From: an uncultured Eggerthellaceae bacterium
Lineage (GTDB): Bacteria > Actinomycetota > Coriobacteriia > Coriobacteriales > Eggerthellaceae
NCBI GenBank assembly: GCA_934631995.1
Contig: CAKTYF010000006.1
Coordinates: 1 to 40,581 of the forward strand
Reading direction: 5' to 3'
DNA length: 40,581 nucleotides
Part shown: positions 6,653 to 14,608 of the stretch, in pieces
Layout of the letters: the number at the start of each line of letters is the position of its first letter
Position numbering within the stretch: the first letter of the stretch is position 1
Translations under genes and position numbers: made by a program
The notes under the pieces: generated by a model
Seen by the model: only the letters and a program-made list of their open reading frames with translations
Databases searched by the model: none
What the model was told of the DNA's origin: nothing

Positions 6653-8011
6653 GTGGGAAAAGCTGCCGATAAAAAGCGTGTTGCCGAAGGAGTCGCGGTT
6701 GTTGGAGCTGCTGTCAAGGGTGCGGTTGCCGGGCTTGCTGCCAAAGGGGTGATTGCCGGTGCCGCTGCGAAACGCGCGGCTGCAAAACATCCCGCAAGCA
6801 GGGGACCGCTTGTAGTCAAGATTGGCTCTTCAACGCTGACTGACAGTTCGGGGCGCATTGATTACGCATACATGCATAATATTGCCGACCAGATTGCGCA
6901 GTTGAAAAGCCAGGGGTGGCAGCCGGTTGTGGTCACGTCTGCAGCCATTGCATGCGGCCTGGAAGCGCTCGGCATTAGCAAACGCCCCAGTGACATGCCC
7001 AGTTTGCAGGCGGCTGCATCGGTTGGGCAAAATGCCTTGTCGGCGGCGTATGCGCGCTCGTTTGAGCCGCACGGGCTGGTAACATCGCTTGTGCTGCTCA
7101 CGCGGCGCGATACTGCTGATCGCGTGGCGTATCTTCATGCACGTGACACGTTCAAACGGTTGCTTGAGCTGGACGTTGTTCCCATTGTCAACGAAAACGA
7201 TACGGTGTCTGTTGAACAGATCAAGTTCGGCGACAACGATACGCTGGCAGCGCTGGTTGCCTGCTTGATTGACGCCCATTTGGTGGTAATCCTGTCGGAT
7301 ATCGAGGGCCTTTACAATGCGAATCCATCCACTTGCCCTGATGCGAAGCTGCTTTCGCGCGTGACACGCATCGATCAGACCATTATGGCGGCAGCGGGAG
7401 GCGCTGGTTCCACGGTGGGCTCGGGCGGTATGATAACAAAGATTAAGGCCGCGCGCGTTCTCATGGCTGCCGGCATTCCCATGGTTATTTGCAATGGACG
7501 CTCTGAACAGGTTGTTTGGCGTGCTGCCGAAGATTACGTTCAGGCCGACTCGTGTTCGGAGGCAGTCCTTGAGACTAGCGTGGAAAACGCTCCTGAAGAA
7601 GCCTGCGAAATCCAAAGGGACGCAAGCGTTTCATGGAACGTGGGCACGCTTTTTGTTGCGAATGAAAAGCCGCACGAGATCACGCCGCGCAAATTATGGA
7701 TTGCACTGGGGGATTCCGCCAAGGGAGCAATTGTAGTGGACGACGGCGCAAAACAGGCGCTTGAGCGCAAGGGAAGCTCGCTGCTTGTAGTGGGCATTTG
7801 CGCCATCGAGGGCTGGTTTGACGCCGAGGACATTGTTGACGTGCGGGATAGCTCGGGATATTTGTTCGCTCGCGGTCGTGTTTCTGCTTCAAGCGACGAG
7901 ATTTCCCTTGCGCTGGGTCGCACGCGCGAGCAGCTGGCGAACAATCGCCTTCTATCGAGTTTGGCCGATAAGCCCATCATTCATCGCGATGAATTGATTG
8001 TATTCGAGTAG
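6653..8011 (+). CDS. proB: Glutamate 5-kinase with an unusual N-terminal extension
   Basis: It phosphorylates glutamate to gamma-glutamyl phosphate, the first step of proline synthesis. The kinase core starts at about residue 53 (LVVKIGSSTLT) and includes NENDTVSVEQIKFGDNDTLA and SDIEGLYNANP. A PUA domain forms the C-terminal third (from about residue 345). Before the core lie about 50 residues rich in Ala, Gly, Val and Lys that the family lacks. The GTG at 6653 has a ribosome binding site (TAAGGA), and no in-frame start with a good site lies nearer the core, so the extension is probably translated. A GTG near 6748 is a weaker alternative. proA follows after 40 bases. Confidence 0.95.
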   Translation: MGKAADKKRVAEGVAVVGAAVKGAVAGLAAKGVIAGAAAKRAAAKHPASRGPLVVKIGSSTLTDSSGRIDYAYMHNIADQIAQLKSQGWQPVVVTSAAIACGLEALGISKRPSDMPSLQAAASVGQNALSAAYARSFEPHGLVTSLVLLTRRDTADRVAYLHARDTFKRLLELDVVPIVNENDTVSVEQIKFGDNDTLAALVACLIDAHLVVILSDIEGLYNANPSTCPDAKLLSRVTRIDQTIMAAAGGAGSTVGSGGMITKIKAARVLMAAGIPMVICNGRSEQVVWRAAEDYVQADSCSEAVLETSVENAPEEACEIQRDASVSWNVGTLFVANEKPHEITPRKLWIALGDSAKGAIVVDDGAKQALERKGSSLLVVGICAIEGWFDAEDIVDVRDSSGYLFARGRVSASSDEISLALGRTREQLANNRLLSSLADKPIIHRDELIVFE

Positions 8012-8051
8012 GATATTTTTGAGTGTAAATCGCGTAGGGAAGGAGCGGCGC

Positions 8052-9365
8052 ATGTCTTTGGAGCAAGAGTTCGCAGGCCAGCAGTGTTCAAGCGGGCAGT
8101 CGTTAGAACAGATGGTTCTAGCTGCTGCTACGGCTGCAAAAGAAGCTTCGAGCGTGTTGGCGCTTTCATCGCTTGAGCAGCGCAATCATGCGTTGGAGCA
8201 AATGGCCGCCGCTCTTCAGGAGAACAAGGAACGCATTCTTGCCGCGAATGAAGCCGATATGGCTGCAGCGCGTCAAGCGGGCACAAAAGAGAGCCTGCTT
8301 GATCGCTTGTTCCTTGACGAAGCGCGCATCAACGATATGGCATCGGCGTTGCTTGACTTGGTCAAGCTTGATGACCCGCTGGGTCGGGTGCTTGAGAATC
8401 GCGCGCTTTATAACGGCATGAACTTGAAGCGCGTCACCGTTCCCCTGGGCGTGGTTGCCGTGATATACGAGGCGCGTCCGAATGTGACGGTGGATGCTGC
8501 GGGCATCTGTCTGAAGTCGGGAAATGCTGTGGTGCTGCGCGGTGGCAGCTTGGCAGTGCGCTCGACGGGCGCGCTGTGGCGCGTTCTTTCGGAAGCAGCC
8601 GAGCGGGCTGGTTTGCCGGTATCGTGCATTGTTGGCATCGACTCGACCGATCATGCGGCAACGGATGCTCTGATGCAGCTGCACGGGTTGGTTGACGTGT
8701 TGGTTCCGCGCGGTGGAGCAGGGCTTATTGCCCACTGTGTGGAGTGCTCGAAGGTTCCTGTTATCGAAACGGGCACGGGAAACTGCCACGTGTACGTGCA
8801 TGAATCGGCGGATTTGGCCATGGCGCGCGACATCGTGATGAATGCGAAGACGCGTCGCTACGGTGTGTGCAATGCCGAAGAGTCGCTTTTGGTGGATGCA
8901 TCTGTTGCGGATGAGTTTTTGCCGATGATTTTGCCATCGCTTGCGGAGAAAGGCGTGTTAGTACATGCCGATGCCCCAACATTGGCCATAGCGAAGTACT
9001 GTGGCGTTTCTGCTGTTCAAGCGACTGAGGTCGATTGGGCTACTGAATATTTGGGGCCCGAAATTGCGGTTCGCGTAGTTGGCGGCGTCGAACAGGCCAT
9101 CGCACACATCAATACGTACGGCACGAAGCATTCCGAGTCTATTGTGGCAACGGATGCTGCCGCTATTGAGGCGTTCCAGCGGGGCGTCGATGCAGCGTGC
9201 GTATACGTGAATGCTTCTACTGCGTTTACCGACGGCGGGCAATTTGGCCTGGGAGCAGAAATTGGCATCTCAACGCAGAAGCTGCACGTGCGCGGACCCT
9301 TCGCCTTGGAAGGGCTTACGTCGTACAAGTATCTGCTTACGGGCACGGGGCAGACCAGGGCGTAG
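8052..9365 (+). CDS. proA: Gamma-glutamyl phosphate reductase
   Basis: NADPH-dependent reduction of gamma-glutamyl phosphate to glutamate semialdehyde, the second step of proline synthesis. It belongs to the aldehyde dehydrogenase superfamily and has 437 residues. Visible signatures are GVVAVIYEARPNVTVDA, the nucleotide-binding segment LKSGNAVVLRGG, the catalytic cysteine in RRYGVCNAEESLLV, and FTDGGQFGLGAEIGISTQKL. The ATG at 8052 has a good AAGGAG site. An in-frame extension back to 7998 lacks homology. Together with proB it forms the ProB/ProA pair. Confidence 0.97.
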   Translation: MSLEQEFAGQQCSSGQSLEQMVLAAATAAKEASSVLALSSLEQRNHALEQMAAALQENKERILAANEADMAAARQAGTKESLLDRLFLDEARINDMASALLDLVKLDDPLGRVLENRALYNGMNLKRVTVPLGVVAVIYEARPNVTVDAAGICLKSGNAVVLRGGSLAVRSTGALWRVLSEAAERAGLPVSCIVGIDSTDHAATDALMQLHGLVDVLVPRGGAGLIAHCVECSKVPVIETGTGNCHVYVHESADLAMARDIVMNAKTRRYGVCNAEESLLVDASVADEFLPMILPSLAEKGVLVHADAPTLAIAKYCGVSAVQATEVDWATEYLGPEIAVRVVGGVEQAIAHINTYGTKHSESIVATDAAAIEAFQRGVDAACVYVNASTAFTDGGQFGLGAEIGISTQKLHVRGPFALEGLTSYKYLLTGTGQTRA

Positions 9366-9476
9366 AGCGCCCTTGTGGCGGGTTTTGGTAATGGACCAAG
9401 ATTCGGGACAATCATTAAGCTGGGTATTATGCCAGGTCATGCGTGTAGTCGTGATTCAGGCAAAAGGAGAGCAGAA

Positions 9477-10736
9477 ATGCTTGCACAGACAAGAAAAAAG
9501 CTTGAAGCAGGCCAAGATGTGCGCGTGGGTATTATGGGCGGCACCTTCGACCCTATCCATTACGGGCATTTGGTGGCGGCCCATGCCGCTATGGAGCAAC
9601 TTGGGCTGGAAGAAGTGGTGTTCTTGCCTACGGGAACGCCCGCTTTCAAGCTTGATCGAGAGATAACGCCAGGTGATGTGCGCTTTTCCATGTGTTATGC
9701 CGCAACGAGCGATGTGGACGAATTCAGCGTGAATGCCATGGAAGTCATGCGCGGCGGCATTACCTATACTGCCGAGACGCTTCGCCAGCTTTCGAAAATG
9801 AAGAATCCGCATATGCATTTCGTGTTCATTATGGGTGCCGATTCTGCATCGACGCTTTTGCGTTGGCGCGATCAGGAAACGCTGCGGAGCTTGGCAAGTT
9901 ATGCGATTGTCACGCGTGCCGGGCAAAAAGTGGCGCCTGAAACGCTGGAGGCGCTGCGTGGAGCGGGATATTCGCTTGAGGTCGTGGAGTCGCAAACGCC
10001 CCTGGTATCATCAACCGATATTCGGGCGCGCGTTTTGGCGGGCGAAGATATCAGCCGGCTTGTTCCTGCGGGCGTCGAGCGCATTATTCGCGAAAAGATG
10101 CTGTACCTTCCCAAGCCGCAGGGTATTGACGACCCCTTGTCTGATGAATTTTTCGAGGCGCGTAAGGCTGATTTGCAGGAACGCGTGAATAAACATCGGT
10201 TCCAGCATTGCTTGGGTGTTGCGGAAATGTCCGTGCGGCTGGCGCAAGAATATGGTGTGGATGTTAAGAAGGCGCGTTTGGCGGGCATTTTGCACGATTG
10301 GGATAAAGGCTACGATGACCAGGGAATTCGTAATCGTGCCGATGAGCTTGGCATGAATATTGACCCATTTGTGTATAATATGCTGCCGCGTGTTTTGCAT
10401 GCGCATACGGCGCCGGTTGCCATTCGGAAGGCGTTCCCGCGTGTTCCCCAGGACGTGTTGCGTGCAATGGACAGGCATACCGTGGCGGCATGTGACATGA
10501 GCGACCTGGATATGGTACTCTATATTGCTGACGCTATTGAGTCGAACAGGGTTTATCCCGAGGTCGATGAGCTGCGGGCAAAAATTGGCGTGGTAAGTTT
10601 GGAAGAGCTCTTCTTCAACATTTATGAATATTGGATAATGCGTATGATGGGACGAAAGATGCTGCTGCATCCGAATACCGTTGACGTTTGGAATCACTAC
10701 GCAGGGCGCGCGGCTCTGCGAGCAAAGGAGAACTGA
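9477..10736 (+). CDS. nadD: Fused nicotinate-nucleotide adenylyltransferase and YqeK-type HD hydrolase
   Basis: The N-terminal half (residues 1-200) is NadD, which makes nicotinate adenine dinucleotide from NaMN and ATP: GGTFDPIHYGH at residues 21-31 and SSTDIRARV near 178. The C-terminal half (about 225-419) is an HD-domain protein of the YqeK type, with HRFQHCLGVAEMS, the HD pair at residues 272-273 (GILHDWDKG) and LHAHTAPVA. Characterised YqeK proteins hydrolyse Ap4A, so one chain may couple NAD synthesis to dinucleotide removal (inference). In many bacteria these are two adjacent genes. The ATG at 9477 follows AAAGGAGA. The stop overlaps the rsfS start by one base. Confidence 0.93.
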   Translation: MLAQTRKKLEAGQDVRVGIMGGTFDPIHYGHLVAAHAAMEQLGLEEVVFLPTGTPAFKLDREITPGDVRFSMCYAATSDVDEFSVNAMEVMRGGITYTAETLRQLSKMKNPHMHFVFIMGADSASTLLRWRDQETLRSLASYAIVTRAGQKVAPETLEALRGAGYSLEVVESQTPLVSSTDIRARVLAGEDISRLVPAGVERIIREKMLYLPKPQGIDDPLSDEFFEARKADLQERVNKHRFQHCLGVAEMSVRLAQEYGVDVKKARLAGILHDWDKGYDDQGIRNRADELGMNIDPFVYNMLPRVLHAHTAPVAIRKAFPRVPQDVLRAMDRHTVAACDMSDLDMVLYIADAIESNRVYPEVDELRAKIGVVSLEELFFNIYEYWIMRMMGRKMLLHPNTVDVWNHYAGRAALRAKEN

Positions 10737-11182
10737 TGACCGATCAGAACAACGCAGAAGTTGTGTACAATCAAACGGGTGGCATCGTTGAGTGCCCCGA
10801 GCCGAAGAGCGTTCGCGAGTGTGCTCTTATTGCGGCGCGTGCTGCCCATGACAAAAAAGCTCTGAACATTGTTATCCAGGACGTGCGCGAGCTTATTTCC
10901 GTGACGGATTATTTTGTGATTGCGACTGCTTCGAATAGCCGTCAGGTGAATGCTATCATCGACAACATCGAAGAAGATGTGCGCCGCAAGGGTGGTATGA
11001 AGCCCACGCATCGCGAAGGTGGTGCTGGCGGCATGTGGACGCTTCTGGACTACGGTGAGTTCGTGGTACACGTGTTCCAGCCCGAAGCACGCGACTATTA
11101 TCGCTTGGAAGAGCTGTGGAACGATGCTCCTACCTTGGATCTTTCCAAAGAAGAAGGCTTCGAAGACCTCAACGAAGCATAA
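10736..11182 (+). CDS. rsfS: Ribosomal silencing factor RsfS
   Basis: RsfS binds L14 on the 50S subunit and blocks subunit joining in starvation. The 148-residue protein shows the family core: DVRELISVTDYFVIATASNS, then GGAGGMWTLLDYGEFVVHVF, ending in REYY-like ARDYYRLEELW. The ATG at 10736 overlaps the nadD TGA and has a strong AAAGGAG site. A longer in-frame start at 10688 lies inside nadD and adds no homology. The TAA stop is followed without a gap by a perfect 33-bp palindromic element, as for polA. Confidence 0.96.
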   Translation: MTDQNNAEVVYNQTGGIVECPEPKSVRECALIAARAAHDKKALNIVIQDVRELISVTDYFVIATASNSRQVNAIIDNIEEDVRRKGGMKPTHREGGAGGMWTLLDYGEFVVHVFQPEARDYYRLEELWNDAPTLDLSKEEGFEDLNEA

Positions 11183-11215
11183 TTGTTGACAAATTACCCC
11201 ACCTTTTGTCAACAA
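11183..11215 (+). repeat. 33-bp palindromic element, copy 2 (perfect), abutting the rsfS stop
   Basis: Identical to 2587-2619. It starts at the first base after the rsfS TAA. The bases that follow (AGGACTG) include no T-run. Confidence 0.95.
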
Positions 11216-11280
11216 AGGACTGCGCGCGGAGATGCTCACTTAGGTCGCAAATGCAATCCTGATATTGAAATAATCAAACA

Positions 11281-11327
11281 GAAAGCGGTCGTCAAAGCCA
11301 CCAGACGTAGTGGGGACGACCGCTTTC
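11281..11327. terminator. 13-bp stem-loop between the convergent rsfS and regulator genes
   Basis: GAAAGCGGTCGTC (11281-11293) pairs exactly with GACGACCGCTTTC (11315-11327). On the minus strand it is followed by moderately T-rich sequence. It may end transcripts from either side. Between 11216 and 11632 I see this hairpin and the one at 11451-11492, but no gene. Confidence 0.5.
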
Positions 11328-11450
11328 ATTGGATTGAGTGTATCATAATCGTTTCTATGGGACAACCATAGAGGGGCAGACTGCGATACGGGAATCAAGA
11401 TGCTTTTCGGGAAGTTGAGATGACCACATATCCTGCTATCCAGTGAAACG

Positions 11451-11492
11451 AAAAGGGGGCTCATACCGCTACGGCGGTACAAGGCCCCTTTC
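11451..11492 (-). terminator. Intrinsic terminator for the minus-strand regulator
   Basis: Read on the minus strand: AAAGGGGCC, an inner ACCGCC/GGCGGT-type pairing, then GCCCCCTTTTCGTTT. The stem is strong and T-rich sequence follows on the minus strand only. It lies about 140 bases past the stop of the PucR-type gene. Confidence 0.65.
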
Positions 11493-11632
11493 CAAGCTCA
11501 TTGTATCATGCATGCCGTGAGGAAAACGAAACCTTTGATTTTCGGTGCCCTGTGCTTGAATCGTGGAGTTAAGATGGTCCTTATTGATTTGTTCGATTCT
11601 CTAGAGGAGATCTTGCCAATCCCCCTAGGTTT

Positions 11633-13066
11633 CTACGGCACTTGCAGCCAGTCCGATAGGCGAAGGTACTTTAGCTCCTGGGGGTCTTCAAGGGTCAAGT
11701 TAGCTATTTCGCGTATACGGCTTAAGCGATAACGCAGCGTATTGGGGTGAACTTGCAGGAGCTGAGCGGTGTTCAGCTGGTTTTGCTCCTGCTGCAGATA
11801 TACATGAAGGGTCTCTCTGAGCTCGGTCTGATTTTCATCATCGTAGCGCTCGAGCGTCTCCAAAGCCGGGTGCAAAAGCGCCGCCGTTGTGTTTAATTGG
11901 CGGAAGGTGCCTAGAAGGTAGTCGCAAGCATAATCTTCGCACAGGTGAATTCCCTGGACATCCTGCGCTTGTTTCAAGGCAAATTCAGCTTGCTGCCGGC
12001 GGACGGGCAGTGATTGCAAGTCAACGAAGGGGACTGAGGCGCCTGCTGTGGTTGATTCTTGCGGTAGGTCAAGGCATGTTAAGGTCTTGTTGGAGATAAG
12101 GCAAAAGCAAATTCCTTCAAGCTCGAGGGGAAAATAGAAATAAGATTGTCGTTTAAGGTGTTTGAGCAGGGCATTTGATGCAAGCTGATCCTCTCGCTCG
12201 CTTATCTTCAAAGCAAGAAGTCTCCAGGGGGCGCAAGGAAGGTCCGATTCAAGACGCTGCATATTTTTTGCACCGATCTGACTCTTTTCCAGGAGTCGCT
12301 GAAAAAGGATAGTCTCTGATTGGAGTGGACCCGACTCCGATACGATTTCTTTGGCGCGAAGGCAATATCGGGCGTAAATAGGCGCAAGCTGCCGATTCAT
12401 CTCGGTCAAACGCTGGTCTTCTTGCAAAATAGCCATGCACCCAACAACATCTTCGTTTTGGCGAAGATATAACATCATGACTGGATTGCCGCCTCGGTAC
12501 ACGTTTTGGACAAGCTGGGGTTTTTCAGTTAAGTCACTAATTTTCCCGCCATTTTCATTGAGGAAAGGGCGATACATTTCCATGTTAACATTAGGCTTCT
12601 TGGAGCAATTGTCTTGCCAAAGGGGGTCAACTTTGTGCCCTGTGATATCGCTTGCTGCAATAAAGGTCATATCCATGCTAAGAAAAGCTGAGGGGTTTTG
12701 AAAAACAGGGGATGCCAATTCAAGAAAGTCTTGCAGAGGAGCATTTCGGGCACTCGCGTCTAATAAACTTGATTCCCAATTGTTGAAGAAATCGAAGGCG
12801 GAAAGAATTCCGTTCATAAGCGTGTTTACGTCGGCTCCCTCAAAGAACATGAGGCTGTGATGATTGACTAAAAGATGCATGTCGGCGTATTGCTGGTCAG
12901 CAAAAAAACTGGAACCTTTCCCAAAATAAAGATACTCCGGATGGATTTCGTCAACATCGTCCATAACGAAGCGTAGTCCTCTAATGCTCAGGCCATCGTC
13001 CTGGATGTAACAAATGGGGTTTTGGTCCCGCAGATACCACGACAGCAATGACATACTTAGCTTCAT
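11633..13066 (-). CDS. PucR/CdaR-type transcriptional regulator
   Basis: A 477-residue regulator. The last 65 residues are the PucR-type helix-turn-helix (LRETLHVYLQQEQNQLNTAQ, then LLQVHPNTLRYRLSRIREI). The long N-terminal part is probably a sensing region. There is no signal peptide or membrane segment, so it is cytosolic. It is divergent from the URO-D family methyltransferase at 13267, with a 200-base intergenic region holding two related palindromes, one of which covers its own ribosome binding site. It probably controls that methyltransferase and itself (inference). The ATG at 13066 follows AGGAGG with 6-base spacing. The ligand is unknown. A methylated aromatic or amine substrate of the neighbour is one possibility. 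Confidence 0.85.
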   Translation of the reverse strand: MKLSMSLLSWYLRDQNPICYIQDDGLSIRGLRFVMDDVDEIHPEYLYFGKGSSFFADQQYADMHLLVNHHSLMFFEGADVNTLMNGILSAFDFFNNWESSLLDASARNAPLQDFLELASPVFQNPSAFLSMDMTFIAASDITGHKVDPLWQDNCSKKPNVNMEMYRPFLNENGGKISDLTEKPQLVQNVYRGGNPVMMLYLRQNEDVVGCMAILQEDQRLTEMNRQLAPIYARYCLRAKEIVSESGPLQSETILFQRLLEKSQIGAKNMQRLESDLPCAPWRLLALKISEREDQLASNALLKHLKRQSYFYFPLELEGICFCLISNKTLTCLDLPQESTTAGASVPFVDLQSLPVRRQQAEFALKQAQDVQGIHLCEDYACDYLLGTFRQLNTTAALLHPALETLERYDDENQTELRETLHVYLQQEQNQLNTAQLLQVHPNTLRYRLSRIREIANLTLEDPQELKYLRLSDWLQVP

Positions 13067-13073
13067 AACCTAC

Positions 13074-13104
13074 CTCCTATTTGTTATTTAATCACAAATA
13101 GGAG
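13074..13104. promoter_or_regulatory. Palindrome covering the regulator's ribosome binding site
   Basis: CTCCTATTTGT (13074-13084), 9 bases, ACAAATAGGAG (13094-13104), exact arms. The regulator's AGGAGG (13078-13073 on the minus strand) lies in one arm. As DNA it could be an operator; as RNA the hairpin would hide the ribosome binding site. It shares the half-site CCTATYTGT with the palindrome at 13213-13242. Confidence 0.7.
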
Positions 13105-13212
13105 TGAAAAAAAATATGCAGATTTGATAAGTAGCAACATGGTCTTTTAGGAAAACACCACGTAATATGCGTATTGGAAAGGTCCTTCCCCCTTGTCACA
13201 TTAGATGATTTT

Positions 13213-13242
13213 CCTATCTGTTGTCTGAGTACAACAGATAGG
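13213..13242. promoter_or_regulatory. Palindrome upstream of the methyltransferase gene
   Basis: CCTATCTGTTGT (13213-13224), 6 bases, ACAACAGATAGG (13231-13242), exact 12-bp arms. It ends 24 bases before the ATG at 13267, just upstream of the GAAAGGAG site. Its outer half-sites match those at 13074-13104 apart from T/C, which makes both likely targets of the same regulator. Confidence 0.7.
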
Positions 13243-13266
13243 GCTTTGTTGGCGAAAGGAGCTATC

Positions 13267-14382
13267 ATGAATCAACGGTATGAAGATCACTTGACCCGTA
13301 CATTAAAGGCAGTCCATATGGAAAAAGTGGACAAGATACCTTTCTCTTGGAATGGACCAGCATATTTGCCGCATAGGCAGGGTCTAAAGATGTCCGAGGC
13401 AGTGGTGGACTACGATCGCTCCGTCACGGCTGCTGTTGATTTTTGCAATGCTCATCCTGAAATCGACAGTTTGCATTCCCCTTGTTTTTGTCCGTATGTT
13501 TTGCCGACACTTTGGCTTGCCGAGGTGAAAGTTCCTGGCAAAGATTTGCCCGATGATGAATTGTGGCAGATGCATGAAAAGCAGTGCATGACCGAGGAAG
13601 ATTACCAGATCATCATTGATGAAGGTTACGGCCCCTGGATGGCACGCTACATGGAAGAGCGAATTGGCGACCCGATGAATCGCCCTGAAACGAAAAAATA
13701 TATGGCGTATGCGCCCACCGCCGTTCAGCGTATGCGCGATGAGGCAGGCATTCCCATTATGAATAGCACAATCGGTGCGACTCCCATTGAGAATTTCTGC
13801 GGCGCACGGGGCATGGTGGACTTTTTCGTTGACACCGTGGAAGAGCCGGAGCTGCTTAAGAAAGCAATGGATGCCGCTTGGGAAGTCCTTTTGAAGAACT
13901 ATTTGGACGGCCTCAATCCGAATTGCTTCGGTGCCTGGTGTGGTGGTTGGCGTGCTGCTCCTCAACTGATGAGCCATGACACCTGGATGGAATTTGTGTG
14001 GCCTTATCTTGAAGAGATGATTTTGAAGACCATAGAAGCAGGCGTTACTCCTGTGCTGCATTTCGACTCTTGCTGGGATAACGAACTGGAGACACTGAAA
14101 ACGTTGCCTGCCAGGAAGTGCGTACTCATGCTGGACGGCTTCACTGACGTTCGTAAGGCGCGAGAAGTTTTGGATGATCGCATGTGCCTTTTGGGAGACG
14201 TTCCCGCCAGCATGCTGGCGTTCGGTACGGCAAGCGAAGTGTACGATTACTGCATGAAACTCTTTAAAGACGTAGGTCCTACGGGCTTGATGCTTAGCTC
14301 CGGATGCGATTGTCCGCTTAATGCCAAGGACGAAAACGTTGACGCCATGCTGCAATCGACGCTGGATTATCGGGTAGGATAG
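13267..14382 (+). CDS. URO-D family methyltransferase (MtaA/CmuA-like)
   Basis: A 371-residue protein of the uroporphyrinogen decarboxylase superfamily, in the branch used by corrinoid methyltransfer systems rather than haem synthesis. Likely zinc ligands are the His in VLHFDSCW and a Cys in LMLSSGCDCPLNA. The tail LLGDVPASMLAFGTASEV resembles the family's GGV/GDV region. Such proteins move methyl groups between a substrate, a corrinoid protein and a thiol or tetrahydrofolate. No corrinoid-binding protein, reactivase or transporter gene is adjacent, so partners must lie elsewhere. The ATG at 13267 has a good AAAGGAG site; an in-frame extension to 13174 would cross the palindrome and lacks homology. 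Probably regulated by the divergent PucR-type gene. The substrate cannot be read from the sequence. Confidence 0.82.
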   Translation: MNQRYEDHLTRTLKAVHMEKVDKIPFSWNGPAYLPHRQGLKMSEAVVDYDRSVTAAVDFCNAHPEIDSLHSPCFCPYVLPTLWLAEVKVPGKDLPDDELWQMHEKQCMTEEDYQIIIDEGYGPWMARYMEERIGDPMNRPETKKYMAYAPTAVQRMRDEAGIPIMNSTIGATPIENFCGARGMVDFFVDTVEEPELLKKAMDAAWEVLLKNYLDGLNPNCFGAWCGGWRAAPQLMSHDTWMEFVWPYLEEMILKTIEAGVTPVLHFDSCWDNELETLKTLPARKCVLMLDGFTDVRKAREVLDDRMCLLGDVPASMLAFGTASEVYDYCMKLFKDVGPTGLMLSSGCDCPLNAKDENVDAMLQSTLDYRVG

Positions 14383-14393
14383 GCTCAACAGCG

Positions 14394-14468
14394 CAGATAG
14401 CGTAGCGAGCTTTAGGTAACTTTGCGGACCCGCTAAGGGATGTTCCTTTGGCGGGTCATTGCTATCTG
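14394..14468 (+). terminator. Nested hairpin after the methyltransferase gene
   Basis: Inner stem GACCCGC (14427-14433) with GCGGGTC (14451-14457), and AAGG/CCTT within it. Outer stem CAGATAGC (14394-14401) with GCTATCTG (14461-14468). No T-run follows. The perfect 33-bp element begins 10 bases later, so the gene's 3' end carries two structured units in tandem. Confidence 0.55.
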
Positions 14469-14477
14469 CTGGATGAC

Positions 14478-14510
14478 TTGTTGACAAATTACCCCACCTT
14501 TTGTCAACAA
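14478..14510 (+). repeat. 33-bp palindromic element, copy 3 (perfect)
   Basis: Identical to copy 1, with C and G extending the stem to 12 bp. It lies 95 bases after the methyltransferase stop, in the forward orientation. With the inverted copy at 14609-14641 it frames a 98-base segment that contains no gene I can support. Confidence 0.95.
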
Positions 14511-14608
14511 GGAGGGCGCTCTGCTTGTTGTTTTATTTCTGTGTTCGCTGTTTATCAGGAAGCACACAAGAGATAGGAGGCAGGTGCTGAAGCGTTCCAT
14601 TGTTGCGT

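Noticed and set aside
5504..6790. A 428-codon open frame on the minus strand opposite obgE
   Set aside because: It is a shadow of the obgE/proB coding frames. The protein has no recognisable domains and no ribosome binding site, while the plus strand encodes a clear Obg.
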